A DNA stretch of 64,000 nt, taken from Flectonema sp. DT1601 (Eukaryota > Euglenozoa > Diplonemea > Diplonemida > Diplonemidae). The stretch covers positions 1,054,001 to 1,118,000 of the forward strand of contig OZ025798.1 of NCBI GenBank assembly GCA_964019425.1. The letters run 5' to 3'. The position numbers were made by a program, and so were the translations under genes. The notes below the pieces were generated by a model that saw only the letters and a list, made by a program, of their open reading frames with translations, searched no databases and was not told where the DNA came from. Of this stretch, positions 52,476-61,905 are shown in pieces; the first letter of the stretch is position 1, and each line of letters opens with the position of its first letter.

Positions 52476-52877
52476 ATGGATACTGTTCCTTTTCGAAGTC
52501 GTGGTATCGAATGGATATATGTGATGATGTCAAAGGGTATACGAGGAGAAGGGTCTTCACCAACACTTCGTGTCCACCTACAAGGATACAAAATCATAAC
52601 CGGAAATGATTTATTAGAAAGGATTATAAATTGTATGAGTGAGAATGTTCAGAAAGCTGCTAATGAAAATCGTGAAAATCTTAGAATTCATTTTCAAAAC
52701 GAACAATTATCCCTCGATGACATCATAGAGAACACCCGACTAGTAACAGCTTGCAGTATAACACTCGTTTTATTCGAAGAAAAATATCTAATTCCACCTC
52801 CACCCGATGTGGATGATCCTTCACCAGGTTCAGATGGTGAATCACTTTATTCCGATGGAACAGCAGTTTCTCTTTAA
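52476..52877 (+). CDS. Small ubiquitin-like-fold protein, 133 aa
   Basis: Single exon. Residues about 28-106 have the spacing of a ubiquitin-like fold: strand TLRVHLQGYKIIT, helix DLLERIINCMSENVQKAAN, strand LRIHFQNEQLSLDDIIENT, and final strand ACSITLVLFEEKYLIP. There is no C-terminal diglycine; the tail is acidic and Ser/Pro-rich (PPPPDVDDPSPGSDGESLYS), so it is not an ordinary conjugated modifier. Its 3' neighbour, starting 123 nt downstream, is a CDK with its own N-terminal ubiquitin-like region, so the pair may share an origin or partner. No direct alignment between the two was possible by eye beyond general pattern. Confidence 0.6.
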   Translation: MDTVPFRSRGIEWIYVMMSKGIRGEGSSPTLRVHLQGYKIITGNDLLERIINCMSENVQKAANENRENLRIHFQNEQLSLDDIIENTRLVTACSITLVLFEEKYLIPPPPDVDDPSPGSDGESLYSDGTAVSL

Positions 52878-52966
52878 CAATGATAAACCACACAGATTAC
52901 CTTTACAAACATAGACAGTAGAGTGGTATGAATATTGTAGTCGTTCCTTTTGTATTAAAATAATTA

Positions 52967-52980
52967 ATTCAATTTGTCAG
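52967..52980 (+). promoter_or_regulatory. Putative (trans-)splice acceptor before the UBL-CDK gene
   Basis: TTCAATTTGTCAG with AG at 52979-52980, 20 nt before the ATG at 53001. The frame stays open upstream but without an ATG. Confidence 0.45.
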
Positions 52981-53000
52981 TAATAATCAGTAGTAGTAAA

Positions 53001-54245
53001 ATGGAAGAGCCAACGCTGAGCTTTCGGGTTAGAGTTGCAACCCAGATGGCAGAAGTAAAGGTTCCATTAAATTCAAGAGTTTCTGAATTGAAGGAACTGA
53101 TAGCCACTCGTCTAATGGGAGCTGAAGACAGTACAACAAGAGGAATGCGTCTTAAAGTTGGAGACAATGAGTTGCGTGATTTCGATATGATTTCTGGTTG
53201 TGGGATTACCTCTGATAGCGTTGTCGATATTGTCTCTCGTGATTTTGATTTTCATATGCCACACCACGAAGAACGCTATTCAAAAACTGCAAAGATAGGT
53301 GAAGGGACTTTCGGAGTAGTATACAAAGCAAAAGATCTACTCACAGGAAAGACTGTCGCAATCAAGAGAATAAGAAGCGATCACGAGGAAGAAGGAATCC
53401 CAAGTTCTGCCGTCCGTGAAATGTCAGCCCTTCAAGAATTAGATCATCCGAACGTAATGAAGTTACTCGATGTGTTATTAAACCCTAGAATGTATTTAGT
53501 ATTTGAATTTATGAGTTGTGATCTTGCGAAATATATTCAAGAGCACCCAAACCCTCTCTCTGCCGACAAGATCAATCTGTTCATGTACCAATTAGTTTCT
53601 GCGGTAGATTACTGTCACGGTAAGCGTATTATTCACAGAGACTTAAAGCCTCAAAATATTTTAATTTCTGATGATGGTGAAACTTTAAAAGTTGCAGATT
53701 TCGGTCTTACCCGAGAGTATCAGATCCCACTAAGAACATACAGTCATGAAGCTGTTACCCTTTGGTATAGAGCACCAGAGATATTATTAGGTTCTAAGTA
53801 CTACTCTCCTGAGATTGATGTCTGGTCAGTTGGTTGTATTTTCTCAGAACTCGTCACTAAGGTTGCGTTGTTCCCTGCCGATTGTGAAATTGACTGTCTT
53901 TTTAAAATCTTTCGTGTTTTTGGAACTCCGAACACCACTATTTGGCCAGGCATTGAATCTCTGCCAGACTTCAATGCGTCATTCCCGTCATGGAAACCAA
54001 CTAAGCTCTCTGATAAACACCCAACAATGGAGCCTTTCGCAAGAGATCTATTCGCTAAGATGCTCCGCTACGATCCAACAAAGAGGATTACTCCCGCACA
54101 AGTATGTTTTGTATACTCTTGGTTAAAACGCAAACAACAAACAAATAACGGGAAAAAAAAAAAAAAAAAACAGGCACTTCGTCATCCTTACTTCAACATA
54201 AGAAATATTCCAGTAAAGAAACCTGAGGTTGTGTGTGCTCCTTAA
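53001..54245 (+). CDS. Cyclin-dependent kinase with N-terminal ubiquitin-like domain, 390 aa
   Basis: Two exons (53001-54101, 54174-54245). Residues about 4-77 look ubiquitin-like (TLSFRVRVATQMAEVKVPL, SRVSELKELIATRLM, GMRLKVGDNELRDFDMI, DSVVDIV). The CDK domain starts near 92: GEGTFGVV (100-107), Lys122 in VAIKRIR, cyclin-binding helix IPSSAVRE in place of PSTAIRE (134-140), HRDLKPQNIL (212-221), DFG (233-235) and TLWYRAPEILL. Phe104 stands where CDK1 has the inhibitory Tyr15, so Wee1-type Tyr control is absent; Thr103 is kept. Ser248 stands for the T-loop Thr (YSHEAVTLWYR). The intron (72 nt) is a multiple of three and has no in-frame stop; retaining it would insert 24 Lys-rich residues into the conserved ITPAQ-ALRHPYF segment, so splicing is clearly right. 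The UBL-CDK fusion is not one I know. Confidence 0.9.
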   Translation: MEEPTLSFRVRVATQMAEVKVPLNSRVSELKELIATRLMGAEDSTTRGMRLKVGDNELRDFDMISGCGITSDSVVDIVSRDFDFHMPHHEERYSKTAKIGEGTFGVVYKAKDLLTGKTVAIKRIRSDHEEEGIPSSAVREMSALQELDHPNVMKLLDVLLNPRMYLVFEFMSCDLAKYIQEHPNPLSADKINLFMYQLVSAVDYCHGKRIIHRDLKPQNILISDDGETLKVADFGLTREYQIPLRTYSHEAVTLWYRAPEILLGSKYYSPEIDVWSVGCIFSELVTKVALFPADCEIDCLFKIFRVFGTPNTTIWPGIESLPDFNASFPSWKPTKLSDKHPTMEPFARDLFAKMLRYDPTKRITPAQVCFVYSWLKRKQQTNNGKKKKKKQALRHPYFNIRNIPVKKPEVVCAP

Positions 54246-55537
54246 GGACTGTTTTCTTTTCTCCTCCCCACTTTTTTTTCCTTTTTTTTTACCCGTTCGT
54301 TCTCACCCTTATCATTACAACAATAACACTGAACTATAAATAATGGAAGAAAAAAAAAAAATAGAAGAAAAATTAAAAAAGGAATCAGAACAATGGGAAT
54401 TGAGGATACCGAGAATAGCTTGTTGTGTAAACACACTTCCTGGTAGTCACCGGTTGTCGAGCAAAACTTTTATAAAACAACAACTGTAAGTTTTGTATCG
54501 CTCTACCGTTCTATGCGTGTGTCTTTTATCTAACTTCGTAAGCTTTATTTTATCCCAATCACCTTTCTATTCCTTTTTTGTTTGAGAGACTCCGAAGGTT
54601 GTTGTTGACTTTGTGGTTTCCTCTCCCCCTTGTCTTTTTCTTTTTTTGTTGTTGTTGTTGTCACAACTAGTACCTACGTATTGAACGTTGTAACGTTTTG
54701 TTGAGCCTATTGACTTATCGTGGACTTGTTTGCGTCTTTTGGCCCAAGCAAGGTGACTGTACTGATAATAAGAGCCCGCTGAACTCTAAGAAAACCCCAC
54801 ATGTAGACCCCTCGGTTAGACGGCAATTGTGTAGAGCACGCTCAATGCGTGAGAAATAGAATTTAAAAAAAAAATAAAACTAAAAAAAAAAAAAAAAACA
54901 GCTGGAAAAATAAATAAATAATAACAAAATCAATGAAATGAATCCGAAAACTCTAACTTTCTTCTTCTTTTTTTTTTTTTTTTTTTTCATTCACTTGATT
55001 TAGTGACTTCTCGTCAAAATCTACATAAAAATAAATACAGACTTCGGTAAGTCGTGGAAACAAAATGGTTTTCTTTCTTTACTTTCGAGAAGAAAACTCA
55101 GCATCCCCGCGGAGTCTTTCAGTAGGTATTGCTGAAAGTCGCTAGTTGACTCTTAATTATTCTCCTTATCTCTAAAGTTCAATCGCGAGATCATATTCTT
55201 TGAGTGAATAGATACTTGGTATTTGAGTCACTTTATTGATGTGTTGATTGTTTGTATTGTTCTGCAGGTTAATTACTCATCCAACTCAAGCAGACGACAG
55301 GCAAACATTCTACGGTTGATTTGGGACTCCAAATAAAATAAACTCCAAAGCGCTTGAGCTGCATAGATTCTTTCTCACGTTTGCGAAAAAACCACTTCTC
55401 GGAAAACGTTTTTAAAATGAACTGCGTTCCTCGATTCTTTTTTTATTGTTGGAGTATTCTTTTAAGAACGTTTTGTCTCCCCGACAATACAGCTGTGGTA
55501 GTGCTTCGAAAGTGAGCTGTTGCATTAAATTTCCTCC

Positions 55538-55568
<31 letters not shown>

Positions 55569-55767
55569 CTGTTACTTTTTCTTTTGCAACACACTTACGT
55601 CTTTCCCTTTTGACTAACACACACAATCACACTACAGAGCGGGGGGGGTGAGCATTTTTCCTCTTTTGTTTTTCTCTTTCGTTGAGGAGATCTCACTTAC
55701 ATTAGCTCACTTTTTGTTTTTTTATGATACCCTAATCCTAGGTACTAATATGATTATCGAGGATTTC

Positions 55768-55800
55768 GTACTGTCGCTATCGAGGGATTGATAGCAGTAC
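55768..55800 (+). other. Hairpin with 11-bp stem and 3-nt bulge
   Basis: GTACT-GTC-GCTATC pairs with GATAGC-AGTAC across an 8-nt loop GAGGGATT. It stands alone in an AT-rich gap; role unknown. Confidence 0.5.
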
Positions 55801-57100
55801 TTTAATGGGAAAAGTTGCGAGCAGCCAAAAGTGTTTTTTTTTTTTTTAAAAAAAAAAAAAGAATAGAAGCAAGCATATTTGTCGCAAATATAGTTTGTCA
55901 TGTTTTATATATAGATGATCTTGCGTTGAGATGATGTCATTTTTTGATTTTCGAATGCATCCAGCTAAAAAAAATAAAAACCTTCTTTTACATTCTTGGC
56001 TAGCAAGTCACTTCTGTCGATTTTTTAATTATTTTTCCTCCCTCTCACACTTCTTTTGTTGTTTTTCTTTTTTAATGTTCAACACCCACAGCACCCACAT
56101 TAGATTTCAATTATGTTTACCTTTTTTTTTTTTTTTTTTTTTTTAAAAATTTATTTTTGTTGTTGCCTTGTCCGAACGTTTTTTTTATTTCTCTTCATTT
56201 ATCTTATTCTGTTTGATCACCATATATAATAAATACCCCTAACCATGTGAAAAAACTCTCCCTATGCGATGAGCTGTGCTGCTTACTGCTGGACTCCATG
56301 TGGTTTTTTTAGTGGGTCTCGCATGTTTTTTTAATAGCATGGCATCCCTACATAGTAAATAAGATAACCTTTTCTGATCCTACGCACCTAATACTTCTTG
56401 CTTGATATTTGTGTGTTTATCAAAGATAAGAAATATATCCAGGGATTTCTAAGGAGGCATTCGGGCGAAGATATTTTTTGGTGTCATGCCTTGGAACGCC
56501 CAGTATGAAAATAATAATAATAAAAAATAAAAAATAAAAACCGAAGAGCAATGAAAAAAAAAAAAAAAAAAAAAACATGTCGTTTACTTGGGAATCTCAC
56601 TTCTCTTAGGCGGAGTCTTGGAAACCTGCTTTTGTGGAATTTGTTGATTCTTTTTGTTGGAAGAGACTGACGTCGATTTTTATCTCTGATTGCCTCGTAT
56701 CTGGAATTCTTTCTAGCATCGACCTGTCTCAATATCTAGAAAAACACCACGAAATATTAAATTGTTGCAACTACTAATAAAAATAGTTAACAAAAAAATT
56801 CGAAAAAATAAAATAAAAATAAATAAATACAAATATTATCTTCTTCCACGCACAACATGTTCTTTATTTTTTTCCGACTGTCGCTGAAGCTAAAAACATT
56901 TCTTATGCATATTGCGGTAGTACACACCGCCTGTATTCATTTATTCTAATGAACTTATTAAGCACAGTACATTGCGACGTTCATCCATTTTGTGTTTTCC
57001 CTTCCCACGAAAGAATCTCCTTTGCGGTCCGAGACGCTTCCCCTTTTCTTAGATTTTCATCTTCATGTTGATAAGATTTTGTTTATAGAAATTTAACTTT

Positions 57101-57117
57101 TTTTTTGCCTTCAACAG
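57101..57117 (+). promoter_or_regulatory. Putative (trans-)splice acceptor before the 227-aa gene
   Basis: Long T run then GCCTTCAACAG with AG at 57116-57117, 25 nt before the ATG at 57143; one of the strongest such sites in the window. Confidence 0.5.
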
Positions 57118-57142
57118 GACTCAGCTGTTAAACACGAATACG

Positions 57143-57826
57143 ATGTCCATTCCAAGAGGACCTACAGCAGTTCGTAATAGTGATTATTGTTTACTATGTG
57201 GGTTTAGTGTTTCAACTAAAAGTATTAACGGGCAGCCAGAAGGCGAAGTGTGTCATCAATGTAGTCATGTTCCAGTAGGTCTATGGAGACTACCAACACT
57301 ACTATCTGAGATGGGTGTCACTGATACACAGATAAATGTTATAGTGAGGGATATTGTACAAAGGTGTAATTTGAATTTTGATCCCGAGGGTGAAGTAGTC
57401 AGCGTTTGGGGAATGAAGGATGACGTTGTGAAGCTACCCCGAACTGTACACGCTCTGCGAGAAGCTAGATTAAATACTAATGTGAAATGGGTGTATGCTA
57501 AGGCATTAAGATTAAATTTTGAAAAAAATAAAGTTTTTGTTCTCTCCAAACAACAATCGGCAGCTTACCCACATCGTTGCATTGCAAGACTTGGCAGATG
57601 CAAACAGTCAGATTCAATAGATAGCCTGGAATCGTTATTCGCTTCTGGATTCGACTCCTGTGAAATAGAAAATAATTTTCTTGTACCAACTCGTGACCAG
57701 ATAATCTTTATTTCGTCAAAGCCGCAGAAATCTAATAAATTAGGGGTTGTTATAGCCTTAGCCATCTTATACTTCTGTATTATTAGCATGGGTTACCTCG
57801 TTAACCTTGACATGAAGTTCTTATAG
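57143..57826 (+). CDS. Tail-anchored-type membrane protein with N-terminal zinc-ribbon-like cysteines, 227 aa
   Basis: Single exon. Near the N-terminus, CLLCGF...EVCHQCSH (two CxxC pairs about 20 residues apart) could bind one zinc ion. The middle is soluble and mixed alpha/beta (LPTLLSEMGVTDTQINVIVRDIV, EGEVVSVWGMKDDVVKLPRT). A single strong membrane helix lies near the C-terminus (LGVVIALAILYFCIISMGYL), leaving about eight residues after it, so the protein is probably tail-anchored with the zinc part in the cytosol. No family is recognised. A damaged copy of its 3' end lies 200 nt downstream, separated by repeat R1 copy B. Confidence 0.68.
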   Translation: MSIPRGPTAVRNSDYCLLCGFSVSTKSINGQPEGEVCHQCSHVPVGLWRLPTLLSEMGVTDTQINVIVRDIVQRCNLNFDPEGEVVSVWGMKDDVVKLPRTVHALREARLNTNVKWVYAKALRLNFEKNKVFVLSKQQSAAYPHRCIARLGRCKQSDSIDSLESLFASGFDSCEIENNFLVPTRDQIIFISSKPQKSNKLGVVIALAILYFCIISMGYLVNLDMKFL

Positions 57827-57893
57827 CGTCACAATACAATAGTAATGCATGGCAATAAACACGCGATTCCGACCTTTTTGTATTTATTTTTTA
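57827..57893 (+). other. Short spacer between the 227-aa gene and R1 copy B
   Basis: AT-rich with nothing recognised. Confidence 0.4.
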
Positions 57894-58011
57894 TACCGAC
57901 GTAGTCGGAGAAGAAACTATTCAGATTGAAAGCCGATATGACTTATTTCCCCGTGCTGATAGGATTCTGTCTGCGTTCAACGAAATGCAAGGCTGATCTG
58001 AGTAGTTTTTT
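57894..58011 (+). repeat. R1 repeat copy B (structured, T-run terminated)
   Basis: ACTATTCAGAT (57916-57926) pairs with ATCTGAGTAGT (57996-58006) along 11 positions, one of them G-U. Inside, GATAG (57958-57962) and CTGTC (57967-57971) close the loop GATT, again with one G-U. The 3' arm runs into TTTTTT (to 58011), like an RNA polymerase III terminator. The 5' end shares TACCGACGTAGT with copy A. Confidence 0.75.
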
Positions 58012-58025
58012 CGTCTGAATTAGCT

Positions 58026-58126
58026 ACATTGCGAGACTTGGTAGGTGAGTTGGCTGTTGTTGTAGCCTTCGCTGTTTTATACCTCTGTTGTATAGCATGG
58101 GTTAAGTTGTTAACCTTGACATGAAA
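58026..58126 (+). pseudogene. Damaged partial copy of the 227-aa gene's 3' end
   Basis: ACATTGCGAGACTTGG matches the gene's GCATTGCAAGACTTGG near 57583. The following GTTGTAGCCTTCGCTGTTTTATAC...GGGTTAAGTTGTTAACCTTGACATGAA matches the gene's membrane-helix and stop region at about 57745-57815. About 140 bp of the gene between these parts is absent. The reading frame is not kept. A further short echo, GTCTGAATTAACTGCATTGC, appears near 58217. It looks like a local tandem duplication later decayed, with R1 copy B in the junction. Confidence 0.7.
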
Positions 58127-58294
58127 ACTATGAAAGCTTATAGCAAATCTTGTGAAAAAATAAACACAAGAAATACGATTATTTTTTTTTAGTATTTTGT
58201 TTTTTTTTTCTTTTGTCTGAATTAACTGCATTGCTACTTACACATTATAAAAATGATTTTCGTCTCACACACTCTAAAAAAGAGCAATTGCAAA

Positions 58295-58326
<32 letters not shown>

Positions 58327-58411
58327 GTAGCTAACTTACTTCTCAGATACAAAAAAAGGCGTTTTCCTTTTTTTTTTTTTCTTTAAGTAGTAGTTGCACG
58401 TGGATTCTAAT

Positions 58412-58426
58412 TTTATATATTCTCAG
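58412..58426 (+). promoter_or_regulatory. Putative (trans-)splice acceptor before the 272-aa gene
   Basis: TTTTATATATTCTCAG with AG at 58425-58426, 21 nt before the ATG at 58448. Confidence 0.45.
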
Positions 58427-58447
58427 GGTCGGTGAAAAAAATAAACA

Positions 58448-59266
58448 ATGGACTTCACATTGGGGCTATCGGTTGCGCTGAGGGCATCCTCAATGGGAGT
58501 TGGCTATGCATTAGCATTGAGTCTACTTGGAATATGTAATGGGACATGGTGGGTCACTACATTCGGTATTATAAGTTCAGTTCTACGAGTAATTAACGGA
58601 AGGAATCTCGTTGGTTGCATAGCAGCTGGTGCTCAACTTCTTCAATTACGAGAACTACTTGCGCTGATGTCATCTACAACAATGTCATGGGAGCTACTTT
58701 GCCAAGCACCCTGCATGACTCTTTTCTTAGTAGCAGGAACAATACACGTATTTAGAGATCAGAAACTAGTACTGTTGAAGGCTACCAGTTGCTGGCCTGT
58801 TCTATTACTGCTGGCGCACCTGGTGGATTCAAAACCTTTGTTTGTAGTAGCTGGTTTGTGTAGTCCCGCAGTAGTACTTCCTATTGTGATTACAACAGGA
58901 ACAATTCTCACAGTAAAACCTGAAGAGATAACCGGGGTAGTAGTTGTATCTTTACTCGCATCTACTGGTAATTTTCCACAAGCAATAATACTATTACTGC
59001 TGTTGGTGGACATCTCGTGGATTTCTCATCAGCTTGATATACGCAAGCAGCCTCCAAAGTCTTGTCTCGCTGCATCCCAACCCCCGACAAACGTGAAAGT
59101 TACGTTCAACGTAAACACTGATTTCACTGCGTCAAAACACAAAATTGGACCTCCGCGTAAAAAACCGTCAGCCAAGCGACCGCACCTGGCAGGTTTTAAT
59201 AAAGCTGTACCTGGGATGGGTAGGCACACAAGTTTAGGAGTGCACCACTTAAACAGGTTGTATTAA
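58448..59266 (+). CDS. Multi-pass membrane protein with basic cytosolic tail, 272 aa
   Basis: Single exon; start 21 nt after the AG at 58425-58426. About six hydrophobic segments cover residues 1-195, including VGYALALSLLGICNGTWWV, LLCQAPCMTLFLVAGTIHVF, LLLLAHLV, LFVVAGLCSPAVVLPIVITT, GVVVVSLLASTG and AIILLLLLVDISWIS. The last 70 residues are polar and basic (KHKIGPPRKKPSAKRPH) and probably cytosolic. No transporter or enzyme motif is recognised, and the family is unknown. A hairpin (AATCAAG 59284-59290 / CTTGATT 59307-59313) follows 17 nt after the stop and may be a 3'-end signal. Confidence 0.65.
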   Translation: MDFTLGLSVALRASSMGVGYALALSLLGICNGTWWVTTFGIISSVLRVINGRNLVGCIAAGAQLLQLRELLALMSSTTMSWELLCQAPCMTLFLVAGTIHVFRDQKLVLLKATSCWPVLLLLAHLVDSKPLFVVAGLCSPAVVLPIVITTGTILTVKPEEITGVVVVSLLASTGNFPQAIILLLLLVDISWISHQLDIRKQPPKSCLAASQPPTNVKVTFNVNTDFTASKHKIGPPRKKPSAKRPHLAGFNKAVPGMGRHTSLGVHHLNRLY

Positions 59267-61872
59267 TAAAAAAGAAAGAAATCAATCAAGGGAGTATTCT
59301 TCCCGTCTTGATTAACTCTATTCGTCGTGGTCTACTTGTTAGATGCTCGAAATTCTTTCTGAATGTGTCCTTAATCGGACAAACCCGTTGTGACAATCAA
59401 TGTAGGACGCACGGTTGTGTTTTCAGAAGCTTGAAATAGTGCGGTATTAAGTGACACTGGGTCCCTAATCACTCGCTCTGTTTGAGATTCGTTACAAATA
59501 CGAATCCACGCATACATAGCATGACGCTGACACATTAAAGTCGGCGGCTACAGCGGGGGATTATCTGAGGTAAAGCATGTCTCGATTTCGTAGCATCCAA
59601 AAAAAGAAACTATATTTTTTGTTATTATTATTAATCTGGTAAATTTAATCAAAATACATAAATAATTATGATTTGTTAAAATAAACACAACAATAATACC
59701 CTTAGAGCAAAAAGGATCGAGGTTCGGGGGTACCGTGTGATTTATCATTTGTCCACAAGAATCTCTATTTCCGTTATCTTTCCTTGTACTGGCTGGGGGC
59801 TGGAATATATGCATCCTCAAAATAATCACAACAAGTCATCTCAAATCTGAATCTTTTGGGCTAGTTAAATAGCTAGATACCTAGTTACACGGAAGCGCTA
59901 TATTTTGTGTTGTTGATGGAACTGTTAAAAAGAAATAACCAAGAGAAGTTTTGTTCGATGGTGGATATCTTCAAGTTTTTATGTCAAAAAAGTTGTTCTG
60001 AACTGTCTTTCCTCAAAGAACCTCTTTTAGACTGAAATGAATAGCTTGAACTGGTTAAGGTCTTTGAAGGTATCCACAGCTGCTTGTACACGAACTGATA
60101 AAGTGAAAAAGTTTTCGTCAACAATGTTTTTCATCTTTGGCCGCAATAGCGGACTCCGTGATCGTCGAATTTGTTTTTTTTGTCTCTTCTTTGTTCTTTT
60201 TTTTTGTTTGAGAAGAAACTATTCAGATTGAAAGCCGATATTTCTTATGGTCATGACATATTTCCCCGTGCGACAGGATTCTGTCTGAGCTCAACGAAAT
60301 ATAAGGCTGATCTGAATAGTCTTGATGTTGGCTTTTTATGAAAAACAGTTTCGTAATGTATGGCACTCTCTCGTACGTTCTTGTTTTTCATTTTCACTTG
60401 CGATACCAATACAATTCAGCTTCTTATGGTTTGAGTTCGGTTTTTTTTAATTTTTTTTTTTATGATTGCACCCTTTTTTGACGTGGTTTTTTTTTTTTTT
60501 TTTTTTTTTCATTCGCAAGAAAGCTGAGTGAGTATTTCAATATTATGAAACTACAATCTTCGCGATTGGGTCCTTACTGATGCGGGCTACCCAGACCCCC
60601 TCGTAGTCATCAGTTTGTATTTTGCTAAAAAAAAAAAAAAAAAAATTTCAATACCATAGGTTTTGGGTAAATTATGAAAGCAATCGACACAAAAAAACGA
60701 AATTAAAAAAGATGTATAGTCCCCATTTTTTCTCTCATGGGAGGACCTCGACTTCAATTCTTATGATATTTTTTCTTTGTTATTGTTGGTTTTTTTATTT
60801 GTTATATGTCAGCATTGTGTTTTTTTTCTTTTTTTTTTTTTAAAAATTTCTTTACGATTGTCACTTCCTTGGGCTGGAAAAAAAAAAAAGCTGCTTTGAT
60901 TAATTTGGATAAGTTCCTCAGGTTGCGCAACACATCACGTATCTGATTCCGGTTGGCAACTAACTGATCTCCGACGGGGTAGTGCGAAAAGATGAATAAA
61001 AAGCGATATTTTGATCCTCCTTATTGAATAGAGGTGTGAAGATATGTTCACATACAGCTTTTTTTTTTTTCTGAATAATTTTCTTTCTTTTAGACATCGG
61101 ATTTAGACATCTCATTACCCGTTAGCATTCTTCTGAAATAATGTTCGCCTCCCTGCTACCTACTGTTTTCTGTTGAGCATCGTCAGTAGTAGTGGTTGTG
61201 TAGAATCTCTTTTTCTTATATCTTTCAACCGATCTGTGGGTATTCTTGGCGTTCATTGATAAGCACTATTTTGCGCTTCGTTCTGCAACGACTTGCTTCC
61301 TGAATACCTTCTTGACGATCTGAGAGAACGGCAGACGGTCATATGCGCAACTTTTTGCTCGGAAGATTTGCTATTATTATTTTGTTAATATTATTTAAGA
61401 ATAAGGTGAGCAAGCTTTTAGAGGTACTTTTCTCTCTTATCTTTTTTACGGAATTTCCCTTTTTTAGTAGGAGACGAAACCCAGTTTCCATACATGCTTG
61501 CCGTTTCATCCAAGGTGTTGCATTTCTTTTTCCTCTTCCTATTATTAGGGAGGCAATGAATTTAAGCACTTAATCTTCTTCTGCATTGGTGTGTTGTGGT
61601 TCTTTATGGTGTATTGATGAATTGAGTGTTTTATTTTGTTGTTATTATTTTTGTGACTTGTCTCGAATAATAATATCTGTTCACAGACTTTGAGGATCCG
61701 TTCCTCGCTGGGTTTCAGTTTGATATCCAGATGAAGGGAATTGTCTATTACTGGCTTCCCTTTACAATATTTATCGTTGTTGAAGTTATCCCACCCCATC
61801 TCTTCTCATACTTCGGTTGTATTATTATTCCACATTGAACCAGTGTTGATTGCTGCCATAAAGCAATACTTT

Positions 61873-61905
<33 letters not shown>

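Larger units (their letters stand above)
54246..57142 (+). other. Long intergenic region, 2.9 kb, with hairpins and A/T runs
   Basis: No gene supported. Long A/T tracts at about 54340-54360, 54865-54898, 54968-54987, 55540-55563, 56120-56143 and 56550-56573. Two clear hairpins: CTTTCAG (55116-55122)/CTGAAAG (55132-55138), and GTACT + GCTATC (55768-55781) with GATAGCAGTAC (55790-55800), 11 bp with a 3-nt bulge. The region may hold small RNA genes, none of which I can name. An acceptor-like TTTTTTTTTGCCTTCAACAG ends at 57117. Confidence 0.4.

Noticed and set aside
54770-54795. AGCCCGCTGAACTCTAAG, resembling the start of 28S rRNA
   Set aside because: The match fails after about 13 nt (no AAGCATA) and flanks do not fit; chance resemblance is likely.
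56924-56936. GTACACACCGCC, identical to the universal 18S helix 44 start
   Set aside because: Only 12 nt match and flanks do not resemble 18S. A 12-mer match has roughly a 1% chance in 64 kb on two strands, more when many motifs are considered. It also forms its own GCGGT/ACCGC hairpin. Not linked to the real 18S fragment at 37047.
40346-58011. R1 as a box C/D snoRNA
   Set aside because: Copy A has TGATGA and copies B and C have CTGA near the stem, but no copy has both boxes intact, so the resemblance may be accidental.
40346-60320. R1 as a spliced-leader RNA gene or as a MITE
   Set aside because: No copy has a GT donor after a 20-40 nt leader or an Sm-type site, so a spliced-leader RNA is not supported. 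Homology continues beyond the inverted ends on the 5' side and no target duplication is visible, so a MITE is not supported either.
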